From assembly GCF_958298935.1 (NCBI RefSeq), contig NC_084923.1:32952501-33016500 (forward strand): a DNA stretch of 64,000 nt. The letters are read 5' to 3'. This DNA comes from Phragmites australis (taxonomy: Eukaryota; Streptophyta; Magnoliopsida; Poales; Poaceae). A program made the position numbers and the translations under genes. The notes beneath the pieces are model-generated. The model ran no database searches and was not told the DNA's origin. It saw only the letters and a program-made list of their open reading frames with translations. Positions 1-11,220 of this stretch are shown in pieces (the stretch's first letter is position 1; the number at the start of each line of letters is the position of its first letter).

Positions 1-108
1 TACATCCGCCATACAAGTAATCAAACAAACTTCTGTATGGGAATGCACGAGCGGATACAAGTTTCTCATATATGAAGATTTGGATACAGCAAACTAAACA
101 GACCCTTG

Positions 109-584
109 GTGAATTAGTAGCTTCTTACTTCTATTCTCTTTCTCTTCATATGTATAGCTAAGTGCACTATAGGTTAATCCTAATGGATCAGTCCATTTGG
201 GCTCATATCTATGCGTATGGCTGGAGAGTAGAGAAATGATGTTTTCAGTGAATTGCTACACTCGCAATACTTTTTTGTAGTCTCTGTTCCGCTTTGGTCA
301 CCCACACAGCATAAAAGAAGCATATCGTTAATGCTGCAGCTAAGACAATCGACATTACACAATTTACAATCGGAATGAGAAGTGTTGGGATGGGAACTTG
401 GAAGGTCCAGATAGGATAGTCGACATAGTTGATTTCATTGTTCTTCTGAGCACTACTCACCGCATTACAGTGGTGCCTAGAGCCCTAGAAGAAACCATAC
501 AAGTGGATATACTTGAAAGAGGTTCAGAAGTTGTTGCTGAATGTGAAGCGACGCTGGTTCCTGATCGCCAAATGTGGTTGCTGT
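109..584. repeat. Direct repeat copy A
   Basis: This segment recurs about 780 bp downstream at 888-1335 with scattered substitutions and small indels. Both copies share a pyrimidine-rich start, a block containing GGATCAGTCCATTTGGGCTC or a close variant, and an end near a CTGGTTCCTGATCGCC block. On the minus strand copy A can be read as a 71-residue peptide with one hydrophobic, membrane-like stretch, but copy B is shifted there, so this is probably not an active gene. I do not recognise the family. It may be a decayed gene fragment or a transposon piece duplicated locally. Confidence 0.75.
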
Positions 585-887
585 GCAAGCTGTGATGCAA
601 GCTTCTTTTAACCCTGAATTCGATGGTAGCAGAAACTGCTTGTACCTGCTGCACGGATGGCATATTTACTTACCATTTTTGTGTAGTAGGAACTAGGAAT
701 ACCAATTACGAATACCAACTGCAAACTAGCCAGATTCTGGCTTGGCATGACCTTGGTGGAATCTAACAGAAGCCTCTAGTATTTTGACACTCAAGTAGTT
801 AAAGCAAAACAAGTGGCACTCCTGTACAGCAGCTGCCGGTGCCAAACATATCTCACCTACTCACAGTACAGAGCTAATATTTGCTTT

Positions 888-1335
888 GTGAATTAGTGGC
901 TCCTTGCTTCTACTCTTTCTCTTCATATATAGGTCAATCCTTCTGGATCAATCCTTATGGATCAGTCCATCTGGGCTCATATCTATGCGTATGGCTGGAG
1001 AGTAGAGAAATGATGTTTTCAGTGAACTGCTGCACTCACAATACTTTTTTGTAGTCTCTGTTCCGCTTGGTCACCCACATAGCATAAAAGAAGCATATCG
1101 TTAATGGTGCAGCTAAGACAATCGACATTACACAATTTACAATCGGAATGAGAAGATTTGGGATGGGAAGGTCCAGATAGAATAGTCGACATGGTTGATT
1201 TCATTACTCACTGCATTACAGTGGTGCCTAGAGCCCTAGAAGAAAACATACAAATGGATATACTAGAAAGATGTTCAGAAGTTGTTGCTGAATGTGGAGC
1301 GACGCTGGTTCCTGATCGCCAAATGTGGTTGCTGT
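888..1335. repeat. Direct repeat copy B
   Basis: This is the second copy of the 109-584 segment. It is about 28 bp shorter, partly because the block around position 420-460 of copy A, which encodes the N-terminal part of the minus-strand peptide, is missing here. The two copies are clearly homologous but diverged by many percent, so the duplication is not recent. Confidence 0.75.
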
Positions 1336-2479
1336 TTCTGTGGTAGTGTATCCACCTAGCACAACAGAAGCAGCACTGGGAAATGAAGGTCCAGAGTACA
1401 TGAATGTTGTAGTTGATGTGTTTAATTTTAGAGTCGCAAAGAATTACAAATAGGTTTTGTCACCACCGGTGTGTCGACCATGAAAGAAGATGGAAAGCAC
1501 GGACCACGTCGTGGGCTTCGCCAGCGGAGGCCCAATATCAGATGCAGCCCAACTGAGCAACTGGTAGGCAAGTAGCATTTGAGTTGTGCGGGTTAAATAC
1601 CCCTTTCCATGTATTATTTTGGCATCGACGATGAACTGAAGAACTCATCCCTTGTATCCCTTATTGCTTCTAATTCCATTCCCTAGTGCTTCCGAACCCA
1701 GTATATAATTCTCCCTTCCCAATATCCAAATCAATACTTCTTGTGATATGTTTTTTTAATATAGGAAGCTCTATTCTATAACAAAATAAGGTTTCGGCCT
1801 CTGAACTAAGTAGGTGCACGGCAGCCACAATTCAGACGTAAGTATGACAAGCTTATTGTCACCACTACTAAGCTGAACTCATTCCTAGGTGAAATTGCTT
1901 GTAATGCTACCTGGATGGATAAGATATCGTGATAATTTAGAATCACCACTGCAACTGGCTAGGTTTTCAGATGAACAACCTTGATCAGTCTTAAATTGAA
2001 TTTCTAGTGTGCCGGAAGGCGAACTTTCCACAGCAGCAGGGATACAATGTAAAGCAGTTAGCTGATTAGCTCTAACAGAACAACACCAACTATGAAATCT
2101 TGATTTTTTCCATGTGAGATCGAGTAGTTTATAATAATATATATGAAGGACTGACAAGACGACTAGAGGATGAGAGGTTAAATAGGTGTCTCACCAACTT
2201 CTCAGATAGCCTTTCCTAATTTTCACCCAATGCATCTCTCTTCTAACTTTGAACAATATCATGTAGTTATGGAGGAACTATTGCTCCTAGGATTCATGCT
2301 AGGAAAGCCTCGATGCAAAGCGAAAGCACACACTCAAAAGAAGCAATCAAAATGGAACACAAACATGAGTTCTAGCAATCTGACAAAGCTTCTTGGCGGT
2401 CCGACCGTGAAGGGCAGCAGAGAGGGTTGAAGCTCTACTCCCTATGGCGGTCCAAAACCACGAAGGGAAGTAGAGGGGG
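1336..2479. other. Unassigned spacer
   Basis: No convincing coding region is seen. The part around 1440-1760 has a TATA-like TTAAATACCCC block followed by a pyrimidine-rich tract, which looks like the U3/R part of a decayed LTR, but no matching partner or primer site was found. The 2160-2480 part contains only short, broken frames. Confidence 0.4.
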
Positions 2480-2879
2480 TTCATGAGCTTTCAATTTGGT
2501 TAACAATTGCTCAAAATCAAGTTTACTGAGATTGGGTATTTCTTCAAGAGTAGAAATCTGAACACCTCAAACATTTTGATCTAAAGCATAGAACAATTTC
2601 TTAGCTCTCTCATTGTCTGTGTAAGCTAGTTTACCACAAGATCTCAAGTTCCTCGCAATAGCTTCAAACTGAGCAAAGATATCATCTAGTAATTCTCCAA
2701 GTTTTTGGCAAAGCTTTGGTATTTTCTATTGTAAGTTCCTTACACATTGATTTTACTTGATTAGTGCCCTCATTGTAAGTCCAAAGCTTGGTCCAAATTG
2801 CATGTGCGGTGTCAAGATGTGCTACATGATCAAATTCTTTCCTACTTAGTGCAATAAGCTGAGAATTGATAGCCTTGCA
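2480..2879 (-). pseudogene. Ty1/copia gag remnant (UBN2-like)
   Basis: Reading the minus strand, frames here give the typical copia gag core: a DTAHAIWTKLW block followed after a frameshift by a segment resembling the family text around AIARNLRSCGKLAYTDNERA. This is the UBN2 / gag-polypeptide of LTR copia-type domain, the structural part of the virus-like particle. Several frameshifts and stops are present, and no zinc knuckle or pol follows. The fragment is cut off at 2880 by the terminal repeat of a CACTA element, so it was probably the insertion target. Confidence 0.65.
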
Positions 2880-2885
2880 CACTAC

Positions 2886-3232
2886 GTGAAAAAAAGCTCA
2901 TAGGTGACGGGTAATAACCCTCATGGGTGACGGGTCCCGCACCCGTCACTCTAAACGCGTCACTGACAACTAGTCATTGGTGATAGGTAAGGATCCATCA
3001 CCAATAATGTCATTGGTGACAGGTTATACCATTACCCGTCACCTATGAGTGTCTCCCATGTGCTGGGGTGACAGATATAAGTGATGGGTAACCTCTTAAC
3101 CTATCACTTATATCCTAACATAAGTGACAGGTAACTAGGTTACCAGTCACTTATGTCTGTCATCCATGTGCTAGGAGGAATACATAAGTGACGGATAAGA
3201 TAGTTACCCGTCACTTATGTGTATGTTACCCT
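2886..3232. repeat. CACTA subterminal repeat array
   Basis: Short units around GTGACGGGTAA, together with their reverse complements TTACCCGTCAC, are repeated many times in both orientations with small changes. Such arrays are the transposase binding region of CACTA elements. The unit is close to the GTGACGGGTCA units in the CACTA element at 38454-39756, so the two families are related. Confidence 0.8.
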
Positions 3233-3679
3233 ATGGGAATATCATATTTCCAAACTGCATCCTAGAGCGTAGCTAGGATTTAGCAGCCATCTTCTCCCTG
3301 CAAACAATAACAACACATCCAAATCTATATTGACAAACACGCATATAAGAACTCGCTTCATTACATAATCGTAAAGGTTACAAAATTCTAATCAATTAAT
3401 TACAAAATCACAAATGTTATAAAGTTCTGATCAACTCATATTACGTATATAAGACCTCATAACCTAAAGATTCTATAGTGGAACTCGCCGTGTGGGCTTA
3501 TGACTTTAGCCACCAAGAACTCTGTGATTCATCGTCGAATCTTCGGAAGTGCACCGTTGTTGAAAAAAAGAGTATCAAATTTTCCTGAATAATTTGACGC
3601 GTAACCAATGTCATATTATCATAGAATTAAACTAATTACTGAAATTAGTTACAAATAATCTCGTATTGAACTTACATCG

Positions 3680-4330
3680 GAGGATTTGATATCCTTCATT
3701 CGGATCGTGAGGAGCATGTTCCACGCAACATAGAATCTGCAGGTATTGCCCAGTGGTTGTTGGTGGCACTGCTAGAAAGAAAATTTGGTGTTAGATAAAA
3801 AGAAAAAAAAGTAGCAATAGAGAGCATTTTGTATTATGTTAGGTAGCATTTACCGCGAATCCGGTCTTGTGTGTTAGTCTGCGGCCATCTTTCGCGTCAT
3901 AGTCAGGTTGAGCTCGAATGTACTTGTCAAAAGCCCTACATAAGGATGGATCGATTGGGAGCATTTGAATGTTAGAAAAGTTAAATATGTAGACTAAGTC
4001 AGGTACAACTTACGCGTCGAGCATTCCTTTTACAGCACTGTAATCATGCTCTCCAGGTTTGTCTTTTTGTCCTACTGGTCTTGACGAGTCGAGGTAGAAC
4101 ACCAAGTCTCACTTGAAGCAAATTACTAGTAAGATCTAATAGTCATCAATGTTGTGGGCGCCCATTAGGTACTGTATTTTGGAATATTGTTGCATTGCTC
4201 TAACCACATGGTTCATAGCGTAATCAGGATGAATTTGCATGACCGATATTGTAATGGCCTCAGGGTCAAGACATGTGATGGAATCCTTATTCTTCTTTGT
4301 TTCTTTCATCAAGTGTCTACAGATAACAAT
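3680..4330 (-). pseudogene. C48 (Ulp1-like) peptidase remnant of CACTA
   Basis: The minus strand encodes, in pieces, the pattern of the Ulp1-type cysteine peptidase domain often fused to CACTA proteins. There is a DLVFYLDSSRP block near 4.10 kb, a DYSAVKGMLDA block near 4.03 kb, and a GNTCRFYVAWNM block with the expected catalytic cysteine near 3.74 kb. Two tryptophans expected in this family are stop codons here (TAG and TGA, each one transition from TGG), and the usual His-Trp pair is lost. The copy is therefore dead. The domain call rests on recalled family patterns rather than a search. Confidence 0.55.
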
Positions 4331-4501
4331 ATAGTTAGATTCAAGACGTAGTGGTATTAATTAATGAATATTCAATTTTAAGGGACTTACAATGTGAAGG
4401 TTCATAATAACGAAACATCTAGGCCATCAAGGTTGAAGAAGTCGTATAAAGTCATTGAAACCCACAATGAAGTAGCTGTCGTCATTACTTAAGAGGTGTC
4501 G

Positions 4502-6590
4502 TCATTTGTACTTTACGACTATGGATGTGACATTGTTGTCTCTAGAAGCCTGCATGTAGTAATTATGTAGGTCAACACATGCTTGTTCCGCCCTTGCTAG
4601 GCCATCTACAGTCATCAAGGGCTTCCCATATCGAAATTTTGTGTTGGAACTAATCCACGATGCTCCAATGTCTATGGACTTCTTCGTCGGTACAATGATC
4701 TTCGACATCTTCGGTAGGTTCTTCTTGGAGCCTTTCTTCTCAGCTTCCTTTTCCTTCTTCTTTGGGCTCTGTGGGGGCGTTGGAATTGGTTCTGGAAATG
4801 AGGCTGCCGGATGCAGAGGAGAAGGCAGTGAAGCCGACTTCTCTGGAGGAGGAGAAGGTAGTGAAGCTGCCTTCCCTGGAAGTAAGGGGCGCGATGGTGG
4901 TGCACTTGGAGCTCGTCCAGACTGGGATGCACTGGAGACAACGATGTCACCCCTCTTCCACTGGATCCTTGTGACTTCATCATTGGGAGAGCTCCAACAT
5001 GTGATCGGTGGTATTACTATGTACCATGTCCACCATAACCACAGCACAGTCTGCACGTATCGGGGCTGTATGTAAGATCCGGACGCCTGGAAGCACTTAA
5101 CCCCTTGCAACCTCGATGTGATATCCGCCATGCCTGATTACAAGGTTGCAGGGTGTGGGCTCTTTTAGCAGGTCAATCATATCTGGCTCAATCACGGCAG
5201 CAACTACTTGTTGATCAACTTCCTTGGAGGCGCAGGTACTCTTCCCTAGATCTCCGGGGCTAGCTTCCGCTGGGATGGAAATATCTATTCCCTTTGCTGC
5301 AAGCTACTCTATGATGTTTGCATAAACTTTCTTGGTGATATCCCGTGTCAATGTCTGTGTCAATGCATCCACGTCCACTACAGGCCTCTTGCTCCTCTTG
5401 TACATCCTGAGGTCTCCGGGAAAGCCGTATTTCCAGCCCTGGGAACTTGACACACCTCGCACTCGACCTGGGTGCTCCAGGTTTCCCAGCGCCACAGAGA
5501 GAACACCATGTTCCCTGACCCCGGTAAAAGAACCTTGGCTAGCTTTAGTTGCCTTTTCTTTTACTTTTTCTATGACTGCCTGGGTTTTGGTGTTTCTGAA
5601 TGTGATTTCTCCACTCTAGGACAGCTCTCCCCTTGCACGCAAATATGACTGCGATCATCCCGGGAATTAGAGCCAAGGATTCTCGCGGCCTTCTCTAGAT
5701 AACTTTTCATCCTTTGCCTGCCATTTGGCCCTTTTCCCAGCGTACTCGGTTGTGCCGATCCTGTGGTTATACTTGTTCCTAGCCCGAAGCTGCTTCTTCT
5801 CCTCACTCTCCTTTTTGAACTACTCTGAGTTCTTCATCTGCACAAAATCATCCCAATCTTCCTCTTTCAGGTGCTTTTAGCTCTCGAAGGGTGCCACCCC
5901 TTTAGCCATGTACCAATTCATAAGCTTGCTCTTAAAGCTTCGGTGAAGTTTCGCGATCGCTTTCATTGCTGCATTGAGTGTGGCGATTGTTTAACGCTTG
6001 CTCATTTCTAGGGTACTCCAGATACTCCTTTACGATATTATTGAACAAGTCCCTCTTAGCTTCATCACTGAGGTCTTCGAACTTAGTCTTTATTGGCAGC
6101 CTCTCCCGAGCAATGAGCCCTGCAACCCTCCGAAATCTATTCAAACCTTTTCATCCATAGGCAGCCCGTCAGCATCGATTCCCATGACGGTAACCTTGTC
6201 TGTCGGCCACTGTGTTTGTGACCTTGCCTTTTGGGCTCGTGCACCACTACTAGCTGTTTGGCTTGGAAACTGCGCTTTCGCCATCTAGAGAGAAAACAAG
6301 GGGAGCTGACATAAACAAAAAATACTCCTCCATTCAACAAGTATAAAAAGCATTGACTCATATTAATACCTCTTCGGCGGGATTGTATTCTTCGTCACTT
6401 GCCTGATGTCAGCTCTCCCGCATCGGTGACGGGTCAGGGCTCGGGCTGTGATACTGGCTTTCGTTGCTGCCGGAGGAGGACATCGGGTGTGGGCTTGGAC
6501 TCCTATCTGCCCCATCTTGTACCAGAGTGGCCTCTAGTGTTAGCATCCTCTTTGCTTTTGGTTTCTCAGGGGTGACAATTCTCTTCTTCC
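4502..6590 (-). pseudogene. Plant transposase (Ptta/En/Spm-type) remnant
   Basis: Minus-strand frames start near 6590 with a short basic and Ser/Pro-rich N-terminus (MGKKRIVTPEKPKAKR). At 5.95-6.15 kb they run through the characteristic RVAGLIARERLPIKTKFEDL block of the Ptta/En/Spm family, then a Lys/Arg-rich coiled segment with several stops. The last part, 4502-5131, is a proline-serine-rich linker leading to the C48-peptidase-like tail. The protein is broken by frameshifts and stops between about 5.1 and 5.95 kb. The family role is DNA binding at the subterminal repeats during transposition. Introns were not resolved, and some apparent breaks could be introns. Confidence 0.6.
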
Positions 6591-7645
6591 CCATGGTTTC
6601 TTTGAGGAAAGAAAAGGAATTAAGGTTAAGGATTTTCTTAAATCTACTAGTCGAACTGTCCCGATGGTAGTGCACAAAATAGTACTTAGCAAAACTATAG
6701 AATATAGATACGTGTGAAGTCAACCGTGCATCCTTAACCCATTGAATAAAAGTTTCCATGTATTTAAGCAATGAAAGAAAAATGAAAACAACCAAGGTGA
6801 GCAAAGTAGCATTAGTACATGCATTTTATTACGATTCTATGGACTAGGACAAAAACTCAACCAGCAACATTTTGCACTTTAATGATGCATCAAGTCAAGG
6901 ACATCTCCATTGTTTCCTTGGTTCCCCTAGTACATGTGACAGATATGTAGCAGTCCACTAGAGAAAGTCTTATAAGCTTTTGAGCTTAGCTTTGTTATCT
7001 ATTAAGAACTGATGGTTAGCAGAAGATGACAGTCATTCTATCTTAGTAATCATCATTTTCTTGCACTTGGAACTAGAAAGTGGGAGCCTTTTGGCGTGAA
7101 AAGTTGGTCATGGTGATTAGAACTTTCGACTCGCTCATAGTGATCCACTAACCAAATGCAATCGTGATCTTTTCTAGTTCTCGGATCACCAAAGACCATG
7201 GAAGATATCATCTCAAAAGCAATACAAAGATGCAACCTTTTTAGCTTAGAAGGTCATAATGACAAACTTTTAGAGCTCCAAAACGCAATTTGTTTACTAC
7301 TAAACCAATGAACTATAGTTGTACTAGATGTACGACGATTGATGCCTGACGTGCAGATCACAATGTCACATTGGTTAAGTAAAGTGTTTGCTGAAAAGTG
7401 GCCATGATGATAGCAAGTAGCAAGATTTGAAATGGAAGCGAGCTCGATGGAAATGGAGTACCTTTGGATGAGCCACCGAGTGTTGGAATTGGAGTCGGTG
7501 ACGTCGTAGAGCGGCCAAGGTGGGCAGATGGCCGGCGGTGGACCGTGTCAGGTCAGGGTCCGGGTGACAACGGTGCTCCGAGTGCGGCGGGGCTCCGACG
7601 GGGGTAGGGACAGGCGGTGCTCTGAGTGCGGTGGTGCTCCGAGTG
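6591..7645. other. Non-coding arm of the CACTA element
   Basis: About 1 kb shows no reliable coding frame. It ends in a GC-rich stretch at 7490-7645 with repeated GTGCTCCGAGTGCGGCGGGGC-like units, which looks like the 5' untranslated region of the CACTA gene. The junction with copia sequence is abrupt at about 7645-7655. Confidence 0.45.
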
Positions 7646-7654
7646 CGGCGGGGC

Positions 7655-8093
7655 TATGTTAGATGAATTTTCTACTCCTAGAAAATTATGGGGTGAAGCT
7701 ATATCTACTGCTTGTTATGTTTCAAACCGTGTTTTCTTGATATCTAAATTGGGTAAAACTTCATATGAGCTGCAGTTTGTACATAGGCCTAGTGTTTCTC
7801 ACTTTTGAGTTTTTGGCTGCAAGTGCTTTGTGCTGAAATCTGAAAATTCGGATAAATTTGAGTCCAGATCAACAAATGATATTTTTCTTGGATATCCTGC
7901 TCATACTCGTTGCTATCGAGTGCTTGTTTTGGAGAATAACAAAATTGTTGAAACCTGTGAGGTTACTTTTGATGAGACTAGTCCTGGAACTAGATCAAGT
8001 GATGCAGGTACATGTACACATATTTAGGGGGAGTTCGAGAGCATTTTCGTGGATGATGATAAGGTTGATGAGGATGAGATTTTAATTTCGATG
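7655..8093 (+). pseudogene. Ty1/copia integrase C-terminal fragment
   Basis: The plus strand reads through the end of the copia integrase region. An LDEFSTPRKLWGEA block is followed by the VFGCKCFVL and IFLGYPAHTR motifs typical of copia polyproteins, then the linker before reverse transcriptase. Stops interrupt it, for example TGA just before VFGC. The fragment ends where reverse-oriented gypsy sequence begins near 8094. It matches the same segment of the copia fragment at 17140-18066, including an ESIFVD motif, so both come from one copia family. Confidence 0.8.
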
Positions 8094-9422
8094 ATACAAT
8101 CAGCTGTATATCCCTTGACACCTTCCAAGAGGGCCGCGAGGCGGCCGGCCAGGTGTTGTACTTCTTTCGGATTGGCGGGAGGTGAAATTTCTGTGATAGC
8201 ACGAATCTTGCCTGGATCGGCCTCGATGCCTCTTTGAGAGACAAGATATCCTAGCATTTTTCCACCTCCAGTGCCAAATACGCATTTTTCTGGGTTTAGC
8301 CGTACGCCAGCGACTCGGAGGCTGTTGAATGTTTCTTGTAGGTCGGCAACATGGGTGGCTTCTAGTTGGCTTTTTACCACGATATCACCCATGTAGGCAT
8401 CGACGTTGCGGCTGAACTGCTATTGCAGTACCTTGTGTACTAGGCGGGAGAAGGTGGCCCCGGTGTTTCGAAGACCTATGGGCATCCGGATGTAGCAGTA
8501 TACTCCGAAGGGGGTAATGAAGCTAGTCTTGTTCTCATCCTCTGTTGCCATCGATACCTGGTGGTACCCGAAGTAGGCGTCGAGGAATCTTAGCATTTCG
8601 CAGTCGGTTGTGGAATCCACCAGCTGGTCGATGCGGGGAAGAGGGTACGGATCCCGCGGGCATACTTTATTTAATGACGTGAAATCGATGCACATACGCC
8701 ATTGTCCGCTATGTTTCTTGACCAGGACGGTGTTGGAGAGCCAATTGGAGTGGATGACCTCTCGGATAACACCGGCTTTCAGCAGCTTCTGGACTTCTTC
8801 TTTTGCGGCTTATGCCCGCTCCGGAGAGAGATTGTGAAGCCCCTGGCTTACGGGCCTTTCCTTCGGGTCGACCTGGAGCGAGTGCTCGATGATGTTGCGG
8901 TTGACTCCTGGGAGGTCCTGCGGGGACCATGTGAAGATGTCAAGATTACTTCATAAGATGACCAGAAGTTGGGCTTCTTGCCCGGAGGTGAGGTCTACCC
9001 CTATTCGAAAGGTCCGATCGGGTTGGTCTTGGTGTATGGGGACCAGCTTTATGTCCAACCCGATTGTGGCCTCGGAGGGCAGCTGTGCCCGGGATGCGCC
9101 GACGGAGGGTCCTTCGAGTCCTCCTGTGTCATAGTGTAGATATGGCGACTGGGGAGCGAGAAGGGTGCCCATACTCGATGCGTCTAGCCAGGTCTTGGTC
9201 ATCGTGGATGCTTATTAGTCTCTGGGGTCCGGGTATCTTCAGGTAGAGGTCATTGTGATGGGGTACAGCTCCAAATCTGTTCAGGGTTCCCCGTCCCAGG
9301 ATGGCATTGTAGGCATATGGTACGTCCACGATGTCGAAGGTGATAACCTTGGATCAAGATGATCGGGAGTTCTATCTGTCCTAGGGCGCTGAGAGGGGCC
9401 CCATTGAATCCCTGGAGGGGTC
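8094..9422 (-). pseudogene. Gypsy protease end and reverse transcriptase remnant
   Basis: From 9422 downward the minus strand encodes a GFNGAPLSALG segment, an AYNAILGRGTLNRFGAVPHH segment (the protease-RT linker of this gypsy group), the RT entry block with CIDFTSLNKVCPRDPYPLPR, an LRFLDAYFGYHQ palm motif, and the downstream RLNPEKCVFG / GYLVSQRGIEADPGKI thumb block. The catalytic YxDD motif is changed to YMGD near 8385, and stops occur, for example just before it. The RT is therefore inactive. The remnant ends after the RT thumb. Confidence 0.8.
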
Positions 9423-10864
9423 TGTCAGAGGGTGAACTCCTAAAGCAGGGATCCGGAGGGACCCCTTTGAGATTCGGCCGGGGGGATGATTCTGAATCTG
9501 TTTTGCGGTGAAATAAATGGACATAAATGCGATGGCAGGTGGAATGGAATGATCGGATGCAGAATGCAGTAAATGCACTGGAGGTTTTTAGACAGGTTCG
9601 GGCCGCACTGAGCGTAATACCCTACTCCTGTGTGGATACTATAAATGCACTGAGAATGTCTCTCAGGGATGTTGCTGGTTACAAGAATGTTTGTCTATCC
9701 TAGAGCTTCGGGCTCCTTGTTCTTCGGTGATCTCAGCTTCTGTGCTTGTACTGGGGTGTTCTTCTGTCTTTGATTTTCGTCCGGACTTCGGATGTGTCTG
9801 GATTCGGGGGCCTTTTTTCCGTGTCCACCGGCTCCTCTTAAACACTCACCGGCGGTAGTTTGCCTCGAAAGGGAGGGCACGAGTTCCAAGGCGCCATAAA
9901 TGGAAAAGCAACCATCATGGGCTGCTGCGCGAAGTGACGGGGGGTTGAAAACGCACCCTCGCCTGGTCTCGGTCGTCATGATGGCGTTCTGCAATGGGCG
10001 CTGCGGAGAGGGCCCACCGTGCAGCCCAGCGTGCCCGCCCGGTCTTGTACGCCTGACACAGCAGGGTGGCAGGCGGGGCGCCTTGGGCCTCGCGATGCTA
10101 TCCCGAGGCGCGCCGGATGATGCGGGATGGGACCCGTGTATTAAATGTCCCCACGCCCTCCTGCCAGAATGTGGCAGGGACTGACACCGATCGTGGCAGG
10201 AGCAGTTGAAAATGACAGGCCACGCGCCCTCTTAAATGCGGCATCGGGCCTTTTACTGGTTGATACCTCACCACTGGACCTCTGTGGGGGCCACCGGCGA
10301 AGGACTTCTTAGGCCATCGGGGAACCGAGTGCTCGGGGGGTCACTGTTCACAGCCCCGAGCACTCTCTCCCGGATATGCCCTTTCTTGGTTCTCGGGGAA
10401 CAGAGTGCTCGGGGGCCACTGTTCATGGTCCCGAGCACTCTCTCCCGGAATTCACTGTTCAGGTCCTCGGGGAACCGAGTGCTCAGGGGCCGCTGTTCAC
10501 GGCTCCGAGCGCTCTCTCCCGGAACTATCTTCCGTGGGTCCTCGGGGTACTCGGGTGCTCGGGGGCTACTGTTCGCAGCCCCAAGCACGCCCTTCCCGAT
10601 ACTCGGCTTTTCGGGTCGTCGGGGGACTTGGGTGCTCGGGGGTCACCGTTCATGGCCCCGAGCACTTTCTTTCTGACACTTGGTCTTCGCAGATCATCGG
10701 GGAACTCGGGTACTCGGGAACCACTGTTCATGGCCCCGAGCACCCTCTTCCGGGACTTAGTCTTCTCGTACCTCATGGAGATGATCCCCGCGAGAGGGCG
10801 CCACGTGGCAAACTGCGGATCTGGCCTCGGGACTCAGGGACCCCTAGTTCCTGATTCACCGACA
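9423..10864 (-). mobile_element. Solo LTR (gypsy-type), TSD GGGTC
   Basis: The element is 1442 bp. It begins TGTCAGAGG and ends CACCGACA on the plus strand, and a perfect 5-bp duplication GGGTC sits at 9418-9422 and 10865-10869. It interrupts the protease gene of the surrounding gypsy element between the active-site region and the GFNGAP segment, and the halves rejoin when it is removed. The minus orientation is preferred because the tandem repeats then lie in U3 and the R/U5-like end is at 9423-9650. A single LTR with a clean TSD is the product of recombination between the two LTRs of a full element. Confidence 0.9.
10300..10760. repeat. Tandem repeats in the U3 of the solo LTR
   Basis: Six to seven imperfect copies of a unit of roughly 63-70 bp lie head to tail. 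Each contains a GAGTGCTCGGGG block, a CACTGTTCA block and a CCCGAGCACTCTCTCCCGG block. The unit contains complementary halves (GTGCTCGGGG and CCCCGAGCAC), so each copy can form a hairpin. Long open frames across it, in both directions, are a side effect of the GC-rich repetition. Confidence 0.85.
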
Positions 10865-10869
10865 GGGTC

Positions 10870-11220
10870 TACTACTCAGTGAGAGCCGGCTTCGCGGGAT
10901 TCAGAGCTGGTCGAAGACATACACTAATAGGAGGTCCGTCGAGCTTTATCCGTCGACCAGTATTCTTCGGACCTCGACTTCGACGATGTTGGCTGAGATG
11001 ACTAGGGCATAGGAGTGGGGAAATTTTACCCCTTCGGAGTAGTTGACGGTGAATGTTACGGGGGCGTTGACCCAGTCAGGGGCCTGTCGATGGATGCTAG
11101 TCACTCTGATGTGGTGTACCCCGCATGCGTAGTCTTGCCGCAGTCGTTTCAAAGTGCCACCGGAGCTCCCTCCGCCGGTAATGGCGAGGACGATCTGTTT
11201 GCCCCCATGCTCCTTCGTCA
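10870..11220 (-). pseudogene. Gypsy retropepsin N-terminal part
   Basis: The minus strand encodes the end of gag-pol linker sequence and the start of the aspartic protease. It includes a QIVLAITGGGSS block, a YALVISANI block and the active-site region VRRILVDG followed by an in-frame stop and SSTDLLL. The intact relative at 22.9 kb reads ILVDGGSSADLL, which shows that one Gly codon became a stop here. The reading frame is then cut by the solo LTR at 10864. Confidence 0.75.

Larger units (their letters stand above)
2880..7645 (-). mobile_element. CACTA (En/Spm) transposon, truncated
   Basis: The left end begins CACTACGTGAAAAAAA, the CACTA-type terminal inverted repeat, and is followed by about 360 bp of subterminal repeats. 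Minus-strand coding remnants of a Ptta/En-Spm type protein and a C48-peptidase-like tail fill 3.68-6.60 kb, and 6.60-7.64 kb is non-coding. The expected opposite terminus (ending CGTAGTG) is not present. The element stops near 7645, where a GC-rich stretch joins a copia fragment, so no target-site duplication can be tested. No TNPD-like (transposase_21) core is visible, so it could not move by itself. Confidence 0.75.

Noticed and set aside
4641..5075. A 144-codon plus frame rich in Gly and Phe
   Set aside because: It is the antisense of the Ser/Pro-rich linker in the CACTA protein remnant.
10300..10760. A CRISPR-like array
   Set aside because: The units are contiguous tandem repeats in an LTR without unique spacers, and the DNA is plant nuclear.
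10236..10882. Overlapping frames of up to 168 codons on both strands
   Set aside because: They run through the U3 tandem repeats of the solo LTR, have the repeat period and show no family pattern.
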